Shown here: positions 1 through 7,480 of the stretch, in pieces | Layout of the letters: each line of letters starts with the position of its first letter | How positions within the stretch are numbered: position 1 is the stretch's first letter | NCBI GenBank assembly: GCA_937914775.1 | Contig: CALDNB010000072.1 | Coordinates: 1-14,913, forward strand | DNA length: 14,913 nt | From: an uncultured Clostridia bacterium | GTDB taxonomy: Bacteria; Bacillota; Clostridia; Monoglobales; Firm-18 | Direction: 5' to 3' | The notes under the pieces: model-generated | The model's database searches: none | What the model was told of the DNA's origin: nothing | Seen by the model: only the letters and a program-made list of their open reading frames with translations | Made by a program: the position numbers and the translations under genes

Positions 1-1062
1 ACTCTTGTGAACTTAGGTCCTGCACCTGAGCCAAACTTAACAGTTTTGTGGTCGGTAAGTCTGCCTGAAAACTTTAAAAGATACTGTGCAAAGATTTCTA
101 TTGAAACGTCTTCAGTTCAATACGAAAATGATGATTTAATGAGATTTACTCATGGTGACGACTACGCCATTGCTTGTTGCGTTTCTTCAATGAGACTTGG
201 TAAAGAAATGCAGTTTTTCGGAGCAAGAGCAAACCTTGCAAAATGTCTTCTTTACGCAATTAACGGCGGTGTTGACGAAATATCAGGGAAACAGGTTGGT
301 CCTAAGTACCGCCCTGTAACTGACGAGTATCTTGATTATGACGAAGTAATAGAAAAGTATGACAATATGATGGAATGGCTTGCCGGTGTATATGTAAATA
401 CTTTAAACATCATTCATTATATGCACGACAAGTACTGCTACGAAAAAATCCAGATGGCTCTTCACGATAAAAACGTGACAAGATGGTTTGCAACAGGTAT
501 TGCAGGTTTGTCTGTTGTTGCAGACTCGCTTTCTGCAATTAAATATGCGAAGGTTAAAACAATAAGAAACGAACAGGGAATAGTAGTTGACTATGAAGTT
601 GAGGGAGAATTCCCCAAATACGGAAATGACGACGACAGAGTTGACAGTATTGCTTATGATGTTGTTCATAAATTTATGGAGCACATAAGAAAAAATCACA
701 CATACCGCGACAGTATTCCCACCACTTCAATTCTTACCATTACTTCAAACGTTGTGTATGGTAAAAACACAGGTGCAACACCTGACGGACGAAAGAAGGG
801 CGAGGCTTTTGCTCCGGGAGCAAATCCTATGCACAAAAGAGATACCAAAGGTGCGGTTGCATCACTTTCATCAGTTTCAAAATTGCCTTTCAGGGACGCT
901 CAGGATGGTATTTCAAATACCTTCTCAATTATTCCGGGGGCACTTGGAAAAGATGACAGAATTTTAGTAGGAGATTTGGCTATAGATTTTGATTGCGCAA
1001 ACGGTGCTTGTGCTGTGCCGACACTGTTTGATGACCTTGATACAAATGACAGGGAGGAATAA
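1..1062 (+). CDS. pflB: Pyruvate formate-lyase, catalytic domain chain (5' part outside window)
   Basis: Formate C-acetyltransferase converts pyruvate and CoA to acetyl-CoA and formate by a glycyl/thiyl radical mechanism in the cytoplasm of fermenting anaerobes. The frame is open from base 1, so the first ~330 residues of the ~750-residue family lie upstream. Visible landmarks match E. coli PflB closely: GPAPEPN, SIETSSVQYENDDLM, the catalytic Cys-Cys pair in DYAIACCVSSM (codons 175-180), FFGARANLAK, LNIIHYMHDKY, GIAGLSVVADSLSAIKYAKV, LTITSNVVYGKNTG and the GANPMH region. Similarity ends at SIIPGALGKDD; about 30 unfamiliar residues containing DCANGAC follow, and then TAA. The glycyl-radical segment is absent and is encoded by the next ORF in the same frame. 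The assignment is certain; whether this is a stable split enzyme or a recent nonsense mutation is open. Confidence 0.95.
   Translation, partial: TLVNLGPAPEPNLTVLWSVSLPENFKRYCAKISIETSSVQYENDDLMRFTHGDDYAIACCVSSMRLGKEMQFFGARANLAKCLLYAINGGVDEISGKQVGPKYRPVTDEYLDYDEVIEKYDNMMEWLAGVYVNTLNIIHYMHDKYCYEKIQMALHDKNVTRWFATGIAGLSVVADSLSAIKYAKVKTIRNEQGIVVDYEVEGEFPKYGNDDDRVDSIAYDVVHKFMEHIRKNHTYRDSIPTTSILTITSNVVYGKNTGATPDGRKKGEAFAPGANPMHKRDTKGAVASLSSVSKLPFRDAQDGISNTFSIIPGALGKDDRILVGDLAIDFDCANGACAVPTLFDDLDTNDREE
1050..1057 (+). promoter_or_regulatory. Strong internal ribosome binding site before the radical-domain ORF
   Basis: AGGGAGGA lies in the last codons of the catalytic PFL chain, directly before the TAA at 1060-1062 and 8 bases before ATG 1066. 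A near-perfect Shine-Dalgarno at this spot supports re-initiation and argues that the split is functional rather than a sequencing error. Confidence 0.75.
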
Positions 1063-1065
1063 ATT

Positions 1066-1308
1066 ATGAAAGCAAAAGACAGTCAGATAGATAATTTGGT
1101 TGCCCTTTTAGACGGCTACGTTGAAAAAGGCGGACACCATCTTAACGTAAATGTATTTACAAAAGAAACATTATTAGATGCACAAAAGCATCCCGAAAAG
1201 TATCCTCAACTTACTGTAAGAGTAAGCGGATACGCAGTAAACTTTGTTAAACTTACAAAAGAACAGCAGGACGAGGTTATTGAAAGAACCTTCCACGATA
1301 AAATCTGA
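1066..1308 (+). CDS. Detached glycyl-radical C-terminal domain of pyruvate formate-lyase
   Basis: This 80-residue protein equals the extreme C-terminus of PFL: LLDGYVEKGGHHLNVNVF, then HPEKYPQLTVRVSGYAVNF, then LTKEQQDEVIERTFHDK. The radical-bearing glycine is Gly55 in RVSGYAV (codon 1228-1230). It starts at ATG 1066, three bases after the TAA of the catalytic chain and in the same frame. An AGGGAGGA ribosome site overlaps the end of that chain (about 1050-1057, ATG 8 bases later), so independent translation is expected. Stand-alone glycyl-radical units are known: E. coli GrcA/YfiD replaces a damaged PFL terminus. That protein is longer and accompanies an intact PFL, whereas here the unit seems to supply the only radical domain. 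The stop overlaps the activase start (TGATG). Confidence 0.9.
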   Translation: MKAKDSQIDNLVALLDGYVEKGGHHLNVNVFTKETLLDAQKHPEKYPQLTVRVSGYAVNFVKLTKEQQDEVIERTFHDKI

Positions 1309-2054
1309 TGAAAGGGTATATTCATTCGTTGGAAAGTTTCGGCGCCGTTGACGGCCCCGGAATCAGATTTGTTGTCTTTATGCAGGGCTGTCCCTTAAGG
1401 TGTGCCTACTGCCACAATCCCGACACATGGGAAACAGGTAAAGGAACAGAAATGGGGACAGACGAACTTATAAAGCAGTATATGAAAAACGAAAGTTTCT
1501 ACAGTAAAGGGGGTATTACCGTCACAGGCGGTGAGCCTCTTTTGCAGATAGACTTTATAACAGAACTGTTTAAGAAAGCAAAAGAAAAAGGTATCCATAC
1601 CTGTATTGATACTTCGGGAATTACTTTTAACCCCAAAGATACAGGGAAGTTTGACGAACTTTTTAAATATGTTGACCTTGTTCTTCTGGACATTAAACAT
1701 ATTAACGGCGAAAAACATAAGAAAATTGTCGGTGCGGACAATAAGAATATTCTTGCGTTTGCAAAGTATCTTGAGAAGAAAAATATTCCTGTATGGATAC
1801 GTCACGTTGTTGTAAAGGGGCTTACCGATAAAAAAGAGGATTTGTACGCTCTTGGCAGATTTGTGGGCGGACTTAAAAACGTCCGCGCAATTGAGGTGCT
1901 TCCCTATCATTCTATGGGTGAATCAAAGTACGAAACTCTCGGTATTCCTTACCCCTTAAAAGGAACAAAGTTGCTTTCGGAGGAAGAATATCAGAATGCC
2001 AGAAAATATATAACAGAGGGCTATAAAGATGAGCATAAAATTAGTAGGCTTTGA
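1308..2054 (+). CDS. pflA: Pyruvate formate-lyase-activating enzyme (radical SAM)
   Basis: This 248-residue radical SAM protein, of usual PflA length, generates the glycyl radical on PFL using S-adenosylmethionine and a [4Fe-4S] cluster. The cluster motif CxxxCxxC is C28, C32 and C35 (GCPLRCAYCHNPDTW). The N-terminal ESFGAVDGPGIRFVVF and the SAM-binding TGGEP (residues 73-77) are typical, as is the later LLDIKHINGEKHKKIVG segment. It starts at ATG 1308, overlapping the preceding stop by one base (TGATG) without a strong ribosome site, so translation is probably coupled to the radical-domain ORF. Its substrate here would be Gly55 on that small chain. It overlaps the following HAD gene by 26 bases. 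Confidence 0.95.
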   Translation: MKGYIHSLESFGAVDGPGIRFVVFMQGCPLRCAYCHNPDTWETGKGTEMGTDELIKQYMKNESFYSKGGITVTGGEPLLQIDFITELFKKAKEKGIHTCIDTSGITFNPKDTGKFDELFKYVDLVLLDIKHINGEKHKKIVGADNKNILAFAKYLEKKNIPVWIRHVVVKGLTDKKEDLYALGRFVGGLKNVRAIEVLPYHSMGESKYETLGIPYPLKGTKLLSEEEYQNARKYITEGYKDEHKISRL

Positions 2055-2856
2055 TTTGGACGGCACAATGCTGTCCCATAACGGCAGTGTTACGCCTTAT
2101 ACATACGATGTACTTTTAAAAGCAAAAGAAAAAGGGATTTATTTAGTCCCCGTAACAGGCAGGGCCTTGTGCGAAACCAAAAGTGTGTTACCACAGTTGC
2201 CCGTTAAATACCTTGTTGCGGTAAACGGAGCCGTAATATACGATTTGGAAGAAAATAAAATTATACATAAAGTTCTTCCCAATCAGGAAAAACTTCTTGA
2301 GAAATTAAAGATTGCACTTACTCTTGACGCCTACATAGAAGTATATTGCGGAGAAATATATACAAGTCAGTATTACTATGACAATATGGAAAAGTTAGGT
2401 ATGAGACCTCACTTGCTTGATATAATAAAAGGTACAAGAACAGTTGTCCCTGATTTGTATGCCGAAATAGAAAAAAGAAAACAGGCGGAAAAAATAAATA
2501 TATGGTTTCGTGATGACGAGCAAAAAAGCAAATATCAGCATCTGTTTTATGATGAACAGTATTTTTCTCACACAAGCGCTTTTGTAGGTGCTCTGGAAGT
2601 GGGAGTTAAAAATATGGACAAAGGTATGGGTATATCTATGATTGCTGAGATTTTAGGCGTAAGTAAGGAAGAAACAATGGCAATAGGAGATGCGTCAAAC
2701 GATATACCGATGATAAGTTGGGCGGGTCTTGGCGTTGCTATGGGCAATGCTACAGATGAAGTAAAGAAAATTGCCGACGTTGTTGCATTGTCAAATAACG
2801 AGGATGGAGCAGCAAAAGCAATTTTGCAGTACGTTTTTAGGGAGGACAAGATATGA
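2029..2856 (+). CDS. Cof-type HAD-superfamily sugar-phosphate phosphatase
   Basis: A cytoplasmic 275-residue HAD hydrolase of the Cof/YidA (IIB cap) class. Motif I is FDLDGTM (D9 nucleophile, D11), motif II is VTGR (T43), motif III lysine is K198 in NMDKGMGI, and motif IV is GDASNDIPM (from residue 220). The region between motifs II and III is the substrate-selecting cap. Relatives dephosphorylate sugar phosphates, nucleotides or flavin; the substrate cannot be read here. ATG 2029 is required because motif I begins nine residues in, so the 26-base overlap with pflA is genuine. Its stop overlaps the next ATG (ATGA). Placement in a PFL operon suggests a housekeeping or metabolite-repair role, which is inference. 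Confidence 0.88.
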   Translation: MSIKLVGFDLDGTMLSHNGSVTPYTYDVLLKAKEKGIYLVPVTGRALCETKSVLPQLPVKYLVAVNGAVIYDLEENKIIHKVLPNQEKLLEKLKIALTLDAYIEVYCGEIYTSQYYYDNMEKLGMRPHLLDIIKGTRTVVPDLYAEIEKRKQAEKINIWFRDDEQKSKYQHLFYDEQYFSHTSAFVGALEVGVKNMDKGMGISMIAEILGVSKEETMAIGDASNDIPMISWAGLGVAMGNATDEVKKIADVVALSNNEDGAAKAILQYVFREDKI

Positions 2857-4133
2857 AAAAATTATCACTTATATTAATAGGCGGCGGAGACAGGGGAAGC
2901 AGTTATTTAAAATACCTGCAGTCTAACCCTGAAAAATTTCAGTTGGTAGGTCTTGCAGAGCCCGTTAAAGAAAAAAGAGAATATTTAAGAGATTTGTATA
3001 ATGTACCACAGGACAAGTGCTTTGAAAGTTATGAAGAAATATTGGCGTTGCCTAAATTTGCAGATGTTGCTATGATTTGCACTCAGGATAAAATGCACTA
3101 TGTTCCTGCAATGATGGCAATAGATAAAAAGTACGACCTGCTTTTGGAAAAGCCCGCTGCGGCAACTGCAAAAGAATGTTTTGACATTGCCGATGCAGCC
3201 CAGAAAAACGGAGTAAAAGTCCTTGTCTGCCACGTTTTAAGATATACTCCTTTTTACAAAACTTTAAAAGCATTTATAGACAGCAGACGCCTTGGTGAAA
3301 TTACAAATATTTCACATACTGAGGGCGTGGGCAATATACATATAAGCCACAGTTACGTAAGAGGTAACTGGAGAAAACTGTCCGAGTCAACACCTATGAT
3401 TCTGGCAAAATGCTGTCACGATACGGATTTGCTTTTGTGGTTGGTTGGCGAGCCCTGTAAAAAAGTACAGTCTTTTGGAACTCTGGGTTATTTCTGCGAG
3501 AAAAATGCTCCCGAAGGAGCGCCCAAAAGATGCCTTGACGGTTGCAAACATAAAGATACCTGCTTCTATTATGCACCCTCTCTTTATAAGATAGATACTG
3601 CGGAAGTCCAGCACTTCAGAGCAATAGTTGCAAATAAATTTAATCCTACAGATGAGGAAGTAGATGAGATTTTAAAAACTTCTCCTTACGGAAGATGCGT
3701 ATATCATTGCGATAACGACGTGGTTGACAGACAGATTGTAACAATGCAGTTTGGTGACGATAAGGTAATGTCACTTACAATGTCTGGCTTCTGCAAAGGC
3801 GGAAGAGTTACAAATATTATGGGTACCAAAGGCGAAATTAACGCTAATATGGAAAACCAGTCAATAGAGTTTTACGATTTTGCAACAATGAAAAAGGAAG
3901 AAATATTTGAGGCAGATAAAAACTTTGACCAGACAATAGCAGGCGGTCACGGCGGCGGTGATGCAGGTATTATGGCAGACCTTTATGAGTATATAGCCAA
4001 TAATAATCCCTCAACATCAATTTCCGACATTTCCGTTTCCTGTATGAGCCATTTAATTGCTTTCGCCGCAGAAGAGGCAAGAGTAAAGGGCACAGTAATA
4101 GATATGGAAGAATATACAAACAATTTAAAATAA
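2853..4133 (+). CDS. Gfo/Idh/MocA-family NAD(P)-dependent oxidoreductase
   Basis: A 426-residue dehydrogenase of the glucose-fructose oxidoreductase/inositol dehydrogenase family. The N-terminal Rossmann fold has the nucleotide loop IGGGDRGSSY (residues 9-18), followed by the family signature EKP (99-101, LLLEKPAAATAKE), whose lysine is catalytic in the family. The C-terminal domain carries the active-site-type motif KCCHDTDLL (H190, D191). A small cysteine cluster, CLDGCKHKDTC (C228, C232, C238), recurs in a subgroup of these enzymes and could hold a metal, although this is unproven. The start has AGGGAGG (2839-2845) seven bases upstream and an ATGA overlap with the HAD gene. The substrate is probably a sugar, inositol or glycoside. 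It is the last gene before the terminator. Confidence 0.9.
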   Translation: MKKLSLILIGGGDRGSSYLKYLQSNPEKFQLVGLAEPVKEKREYLRDLYNVPQDKCFESYEEILALPKFADVAMICTQDKMHYVPAMMAIDKKYDLLLEKPAAATAKECFDIADAAQKNGVKVLVCHVLRYTPFYKTLKAFIDSRRLGEITNISHTEGVGNIHISHSYVRGNWRKLSESTPMILAKCCHDTDLLLWLVGEPCKKVQSFGTLGYFCEKNAPEGAPKRCLDGCKHKDTCFYYAPSLYKIDTAEVQHFRAIVANKFNPTDEEVDEILKTSPYGRCVYHCDNDVVDRQIVTMQFGDDKVMSLTMSGFCKGGRVTNIMGTKGEINANMENQSIEFYDFATMKKEEIFEADKNFDQTIAGGHGGGDAGIMADLYEYIANNNPSTSISDISVSCMSHLIAFAAEEARVKGTVIDMEEYTNNLK

Positions 4134-4164
4134 AAGAAGACGCCGCAGGGCGTCTTCTTTTTTT
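4132..4164. terminator. Bidirectional intrinsic terminator
   Basis: GAAGACGCC (4136-4144) pairs perfectly with GGCGTCTTC (4149-4157) around a GCAG loop, and the flanking A and T runs extend the stem to 13 pairs. Eight T follow on the + strand (4158-4165 region), and an A-rich left arm gives a U run on the - strand. It sits between the convergent oxidoreductase (stop 4133) and the large minus-strand gene (stop at 4163) and should end both transcripts. Confidence 0.92.
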
Positions 4165-7100
4165 ACATTTCAACTTTAATTTGTGATACTTTTGTTAAGT
4201 CGATATTTTTAGTTGTCAATTTTCCGTCTTTTGCAATATACAGTGTATGTTGTCCTGAGCCGACAACAGAAACAGAGGTTTCATTAACATCTGTTACTAC
4301 TGCATCTTCTGAAACAATCCATGCGGCAACTTTGTCTTTTGAAACAACTTTTACCATTGTTCCGAAAGGTATTTCCATATCAAATGTTGCACCATTTAAA
4401 AGTATTGTTGCTTTTCTGTTTACATCCTCATAGTTGTACCAGTCTGTTGCAAGAATGTAAGTGTCCATTGTGCCGTCATCACGCTGATACATTGTGAAAT
4501 TAACATTGTCTGCGCAGGAAACAAACATATTTTCTTCGCTGTTGTTAATGTCACTGCACATACAGATTGCTTTATCAAAAATTTCTTTAGCCACATTGTC
4601 GTAAGGATACTCTTTGCAGTTTACAAATATAAGTGTTCCCTTTTCCACCTGTTTTTTTGCAAGTAGCGGTAAACCGTCATCTGTTGCTATAACAGTTTCA
4701 AAATCACCTGCTAATGCTTTGTTTACTACAACTTCTTTGCCGTTAAATGTTGCCTTTACAAAATCAGTTTTGTCTTTTGAAATGATGCTTGTAAGTTCGC
4801 AGTCAAGGTACTGATGGTTAAGAGCGATAACATCATCTCTTTTTGTTGTAACTGACAGGTGAGGCCAGCCGATAATCAGTGTTCCGCCGTCTTTTACGTA
4901 CTGCAGTATCTTTTCGCTGTCTTCGCTTTCCATTTTGTTAAATCCTGCAAAAGACAAAGTTTTGTATTTCTGAAGTTTTTCTTTTGTACATTCGATTGGC
5001 ACTATGTCAACATTGCCTCTTGGTGTTCCTGAATAGAAGCCTAAAGGTTTGTCATCTGTGCATGGTTTACTTCCTATGTGACCAACGTGAGTCATAGGAT
5101 AGAAGTTTTTAAGCAGGTCCCAACTCTTTTCGGGAGCATCTTCAGGCATATTCATCTGACCGAAGGTGCTATACGGGAAGAAACATTCCCAACCGTCGTA
5201 TTTACCCGAAATAAAAGCAAATGGGGTGTAGAACTTACCTGCTCTTGTGTTTAAAGATACGTATCTGTAAAAATCCTGCTGATTTTCAAGAAGGTTCTTA
5301 CATGCAATGTCATCTTTTGAGTGGTAAGCATAGTGCTCCTCCATGTGCCAGAAGCCCTCTTCGGTATTGATTTCTGTATAGCCGTTTGTATAAGAGGTAT
5401 AAACCGCAAGTCTGTGACGGCGTTTTTTACCCTCTGTATTGTGGGGGTAAGTTGACCACTGCACTGCAAGGTGAGAGCCGAATACGGGTTTGTCGTAGCA
5501 ATATGCCGCACCTCTGTTTGCAGCACCAAGTGGGTCCTGAGGTCCGTCCATAAGTTCGGAGCCTGACCAGTCGTAACCTGCCTGGAAGAAGTATTTGAAA
5601 TGGGTTGTAGGACCTGTATGTCTTGTTGTTGTATATTTTGTTCTGCGTAAATTTTCAACATAAGTTTTTGCCGCCTGTTCCATATCGTCGGTAACAGACG
5701 GAAGTTTGTACAGATACATGGTACCGTCTTTTTCTATATGGTTGCTGTAGTTATTTCTTATGTCTAAAAGTTCCTGGTCTTTTCTGCTTAAAATACCCCA
5801 GAATTCACTGCGTAATTTTCCTATGGGGTTTTGTGTGAAATCTCTTGGTCCCCAGTAGCCGTACTGACCATCGTGCTCGTGGTTTTGTCTTCCTAAGAAA
5901 CTCTTTGTTTCTACTTTTGGGTTACAGTGTGAGCCCTGGAAATCACGTCCGTCAACAATTTCCGAATATTTTACTCCCAGTTTGTCAAGACGGTTTGCGA
6001 AAGTATTCCATATCTTTTCGTCAACTCGTCTGCCACCGCCCCAACGGTAAATGTTACGGATGGTTAAAAGATTACCTACATGCTGAGACATATACCAGGT
6101 AAGGAAATTATCCACATCCTGCTCTGATTCGTGGTTTATGTAAATCATATCACCGCTGCCTGTTATTACCCCGTCGTCCTGCTTTTCTATTATTCTTTCA
6201 ATTACGCATTTTTCGCCGTTAAGCAGAATTTCGGCATTTGTAACGGGCTTTAATGCTTCAAAAACGAAAATGTTAAGCCCTGCCTCTTTGAAGGTTTGCG
6301 GATGAGCCAGAATAACGCTTTCGTCATACTTTGGAGTAATAGTTGTTTCGTCTTTTTTTGTTTTTACAAGGATTGCGTTTTTACGTCCTATATATGCTGT
6401 TTCGGGACATGCAAGAACTACTAAGTCTTTGTTTTCTTTTACATAGTAGCCTATGTCTTTTATTCTGAAAGATGTGGGGTGATTTTCGGAAAGAGTAATA
6501 TCTATAGTGTTTTTCCCAGGTTTTAGTGATTTTTCAGGTAAGTCAATTTCAAATTCTGAAAATCTGTGGCAACGCTGGAACAGTTCTCCGTCAAACACCT
6601 TTTTGCCGTTAACTTTAATTAAAAACTCAGGCCACTCTTTTTTTGAAAGATTGTTGCTTATCCAGGACCATTTGTCGTGACCGGGCATAATCTGTGCAAA
6701 ATCAGGAAGCATATTTCCGAATGCCTCGATACTCATTATTGGGTGTTCGATATAAAGTTCCCCTGAATAGTTGTACGCTTCAAAATAGAAGTTTACGTAT
6801 TTTACTTCTTCTTCAGGTACGATAATGTCCTTTGCAAATTCTGTCCAGTCAAAAGTACCCTCGGGAATATTGATGGTATGTGTTTCGTGAGGAACGGGGG
6901 ACAGGTCTTCCTGTTTACGTTCATTATGATAATAAACTTCCGCAGTAAATCTTATATATCCGCCGTCGTATATTTTAAGTTTTTTAGCCTTGGCAGAAAT
7001 TCCGAATTTCCAGTTTTCACTGTAAAAAGCACCTATTCTGCAATATGACATTACAGGCACCCAGTTTAGTTTATGTAAAACAGATTTCGGATAAATCACC

Positions 7101-7369
7101 TTTTCTTTTGATGAAAGGTCAAGGCAAAAATTGTCCTTTTGGGACATTTCTTTATTAAGGCAGTCCTCTATTGACATATAGATACTTGAACAGTCTGGTT
7201 CGCTGTCATAAAAGTAAAACATTCCCGATTCGCCGCGGAACTGCAGACGGTGGGACTTGTTTACTGCATCTTCTTTGTCAACAGAGAATTTGAAACTTAC
7301 TGTTTCTCCCCTTTTGACGGTAAATTCGTCTCCTAAATCTACAATTTTTTTGTATGGATAATAACTCAT
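4163..7369 (-). CDS. Large glycoside-hydrolase-like multidomain protein, unassigned family
   Basis: A 1068-residue protein without signal peptide or membrane segment, hence probably cytoplasmic. I do not recognise a named family. About residues 1-320 read as beta-sandwich (carbohydrate-binding-like) modules, e.g. IYDGGYIRFTAEVYYHNE. Residues ~405-740 are rich in Trp, Tyr, His and Asp and look like an (alpha/beta)8 catalytic core (IRNIYRWGGGRR, VDGRDFQGSH, then INTEEGFWHMEEHYAYH near 667-683, whose glutamates are candidate acids). Residues ~760-900 resemble the glutamine-amidotransferase-like domain next to GH42-type barrels (YKTLSFAGFNKMESEDSEK, then YVKDGGTLIIGWPH). The C-terminus returns to beta strands. 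The longer GTG reading at 7378 is rejected because it overlaps the ribosome site; ATG 7369 has AGGAG (7382-7378) eight bases upstream. The glycosidase role is inference from layout and the neighbouring esterase. Confidence 0.6.
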   Translation of the reverse strand: MSYYPYKKIVDLGDEFTVKRGETVSFKFSVDKEDAVNKSHRLQFRGESGMFYFYDSEPDCSSIYMSIEDCLNKEMSQKDNFCLDLSSKEKVIYPKSVLHKLNWVPVMSYCRIGAFYSENWKFGISAKAKKLKIYDGGYIRFTAEVYYHNERKQEDLSPVPHETHTINIPEGTFDWTEFAKDIIVPEEEVKYVNFYFEAYNYSGELYIEHPIMSIEAFGNMLPDFAQIMPGHDKWSWISNNLSKKEWPEFLIKVNGKKVFDGELFQRCHRFSEFEIDLPEKSLKPGKNTIDITLSENHPTSFRIKDIGYYVKENKDLVVLACPETAYIGRKNAILVKTKKDETTITPKYDESVILAHPQTFKEAGLNIFVFEALKPVTNAEILLNGEKCVIERIIEKQDDGVITGSGDMIYINHESEQDVDNFLTWYMSQHVGNLLTIRNIYRWGGGRRVDEKIWNTFANRLDKLGVKYSEIVDGRDFQGSHCNPKVETKSFLGRQNHEHDGQYGYWGPRDFTQNPIGKLRSEFWGILSRKDQELLDIRNNYSNHIEKDGTMYLYKLPSVTDDMEQAAKTYVENLRRTKYTTTRHTGPTTHFKYFFQAGYDWSGSELMDGPQDPLGAANRGAAYCYDKPVFGSHLAVQWSTYPHNTEGKKRRHRLAVYTSYTNGYTEINTEEGFWHMEEHYAYHSKDDIACKNLLENQQDFYRYVSLNTRAGKFYTPFAFISGKYDGWECFFPYSTFGQMNMPEDAPEKSWDLLKNFYPMTHVGHIGSKPCTDDKPLGFYSGTPRGNVDIVPIECTKEKLQKYKTLSFAGFNKMESEDSEKILQYVKDGGTLIIGWPHLSVTTKRDDVIALNHQYLDCELTSIISKDKTDFVKATFNGKEVVVNKALAGDFETVIATDDGLPLLAKKQVEKGTLIFVNCKEYPYDNVAKEIFDKAICMCSDINNSEENMFVSCADNVNFTMYQRDDGTMDTYILATDWYNYEDVNRKATILLNGATFDMEIPFGTMVKVVSKDKVAAWIVSEDAVVTDVNETSVSVVGSGQHTLYIAKDGKLTTKNIDLTKVSQIKVEM

Positions 7370-7393
7370 AATACTCACTCCTGTCTTGGAAAT

Positions 7394-7422
7394 ATTATAT
7401 CATTTACAATTTGCTATGTCAA
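7394..7422 (-). promoter_or_regulatory. Consensus sigma-A promoter for the large minus-strand gene
   Basis: Reading the minus strand, TTGACA (7422-7417) and TATAAT (7399-7394) are both perfect consensus with a 17-base spacer. The ATG at 7369 lies 25 bases past the -10, so the leader is short. So strong a core promoter on a catabolic gene implies repression by an operator. Confidence 0.85.
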
Positions 7423-7425
7423 CGA

Positions 7426-7433
7426 AATCGATT
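7426..7433. promoter_or_regulatory. CG-centred palindrome between back-to-back promoters
   Basis: AATCGATT is a perfect 8-bp palindrome in the 9-base gap between the two outward-facing -35 boxes (7417-7422 and 7432-7437), which themselves form the outer arms of an imperfect dyad (TCAACGA and TCGATTGA). LacI-family operators are typically CG-centred, so a repressor here could close both promoters together. No LacI gene is in the window; this is suggestive only. Confidence 0.4.
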
Positions 7434-7460
7434 GACTTTACAATACAAAAGTGATAATAT
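7432..7460 (+). promoter_or_regulatory. Sigma-A promoter for the esterase gene
   Basis: TTGACT (7432-7437) and TAATAT (7455-7460) are separated by 17 bases. The GAGGTG ribosome site (7469-7474) follows immediately, giving a very short leader. Confidence 0.75.
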
Positions 7461-7480
7461 AAATCTGCGAGGTGAATATG

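Noticed and set aside
403..699. Open frame of 98 codons on the minus strand inside the PFL gene
   Set aside because: Fully antisense to a conserved PFL segment, with Cys- and Phe-rich translation typical of a shadow frame.
1060..1062. TAA as a recoded codon or programmed read-through to yield full-length PFL
   Set aside because: No supporting RNA structure or recoding signal is seen, and the strong ribosome site before ATG 1066 explains expression of the second chain more simply.
1395..1910. Open frame of 171 codons on the minus strand inside pflA
   Set aside because: The opposite strand encodes a clearly conserved radical SAM enzyme; no ribosome site or known motif.
7370..7378. GTG start three codons upstream for the large minus-strand protein
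   Set aside because: This GTG overlaps the AGGAG ribosome site; the ATG at 7369 has ideal spacing.
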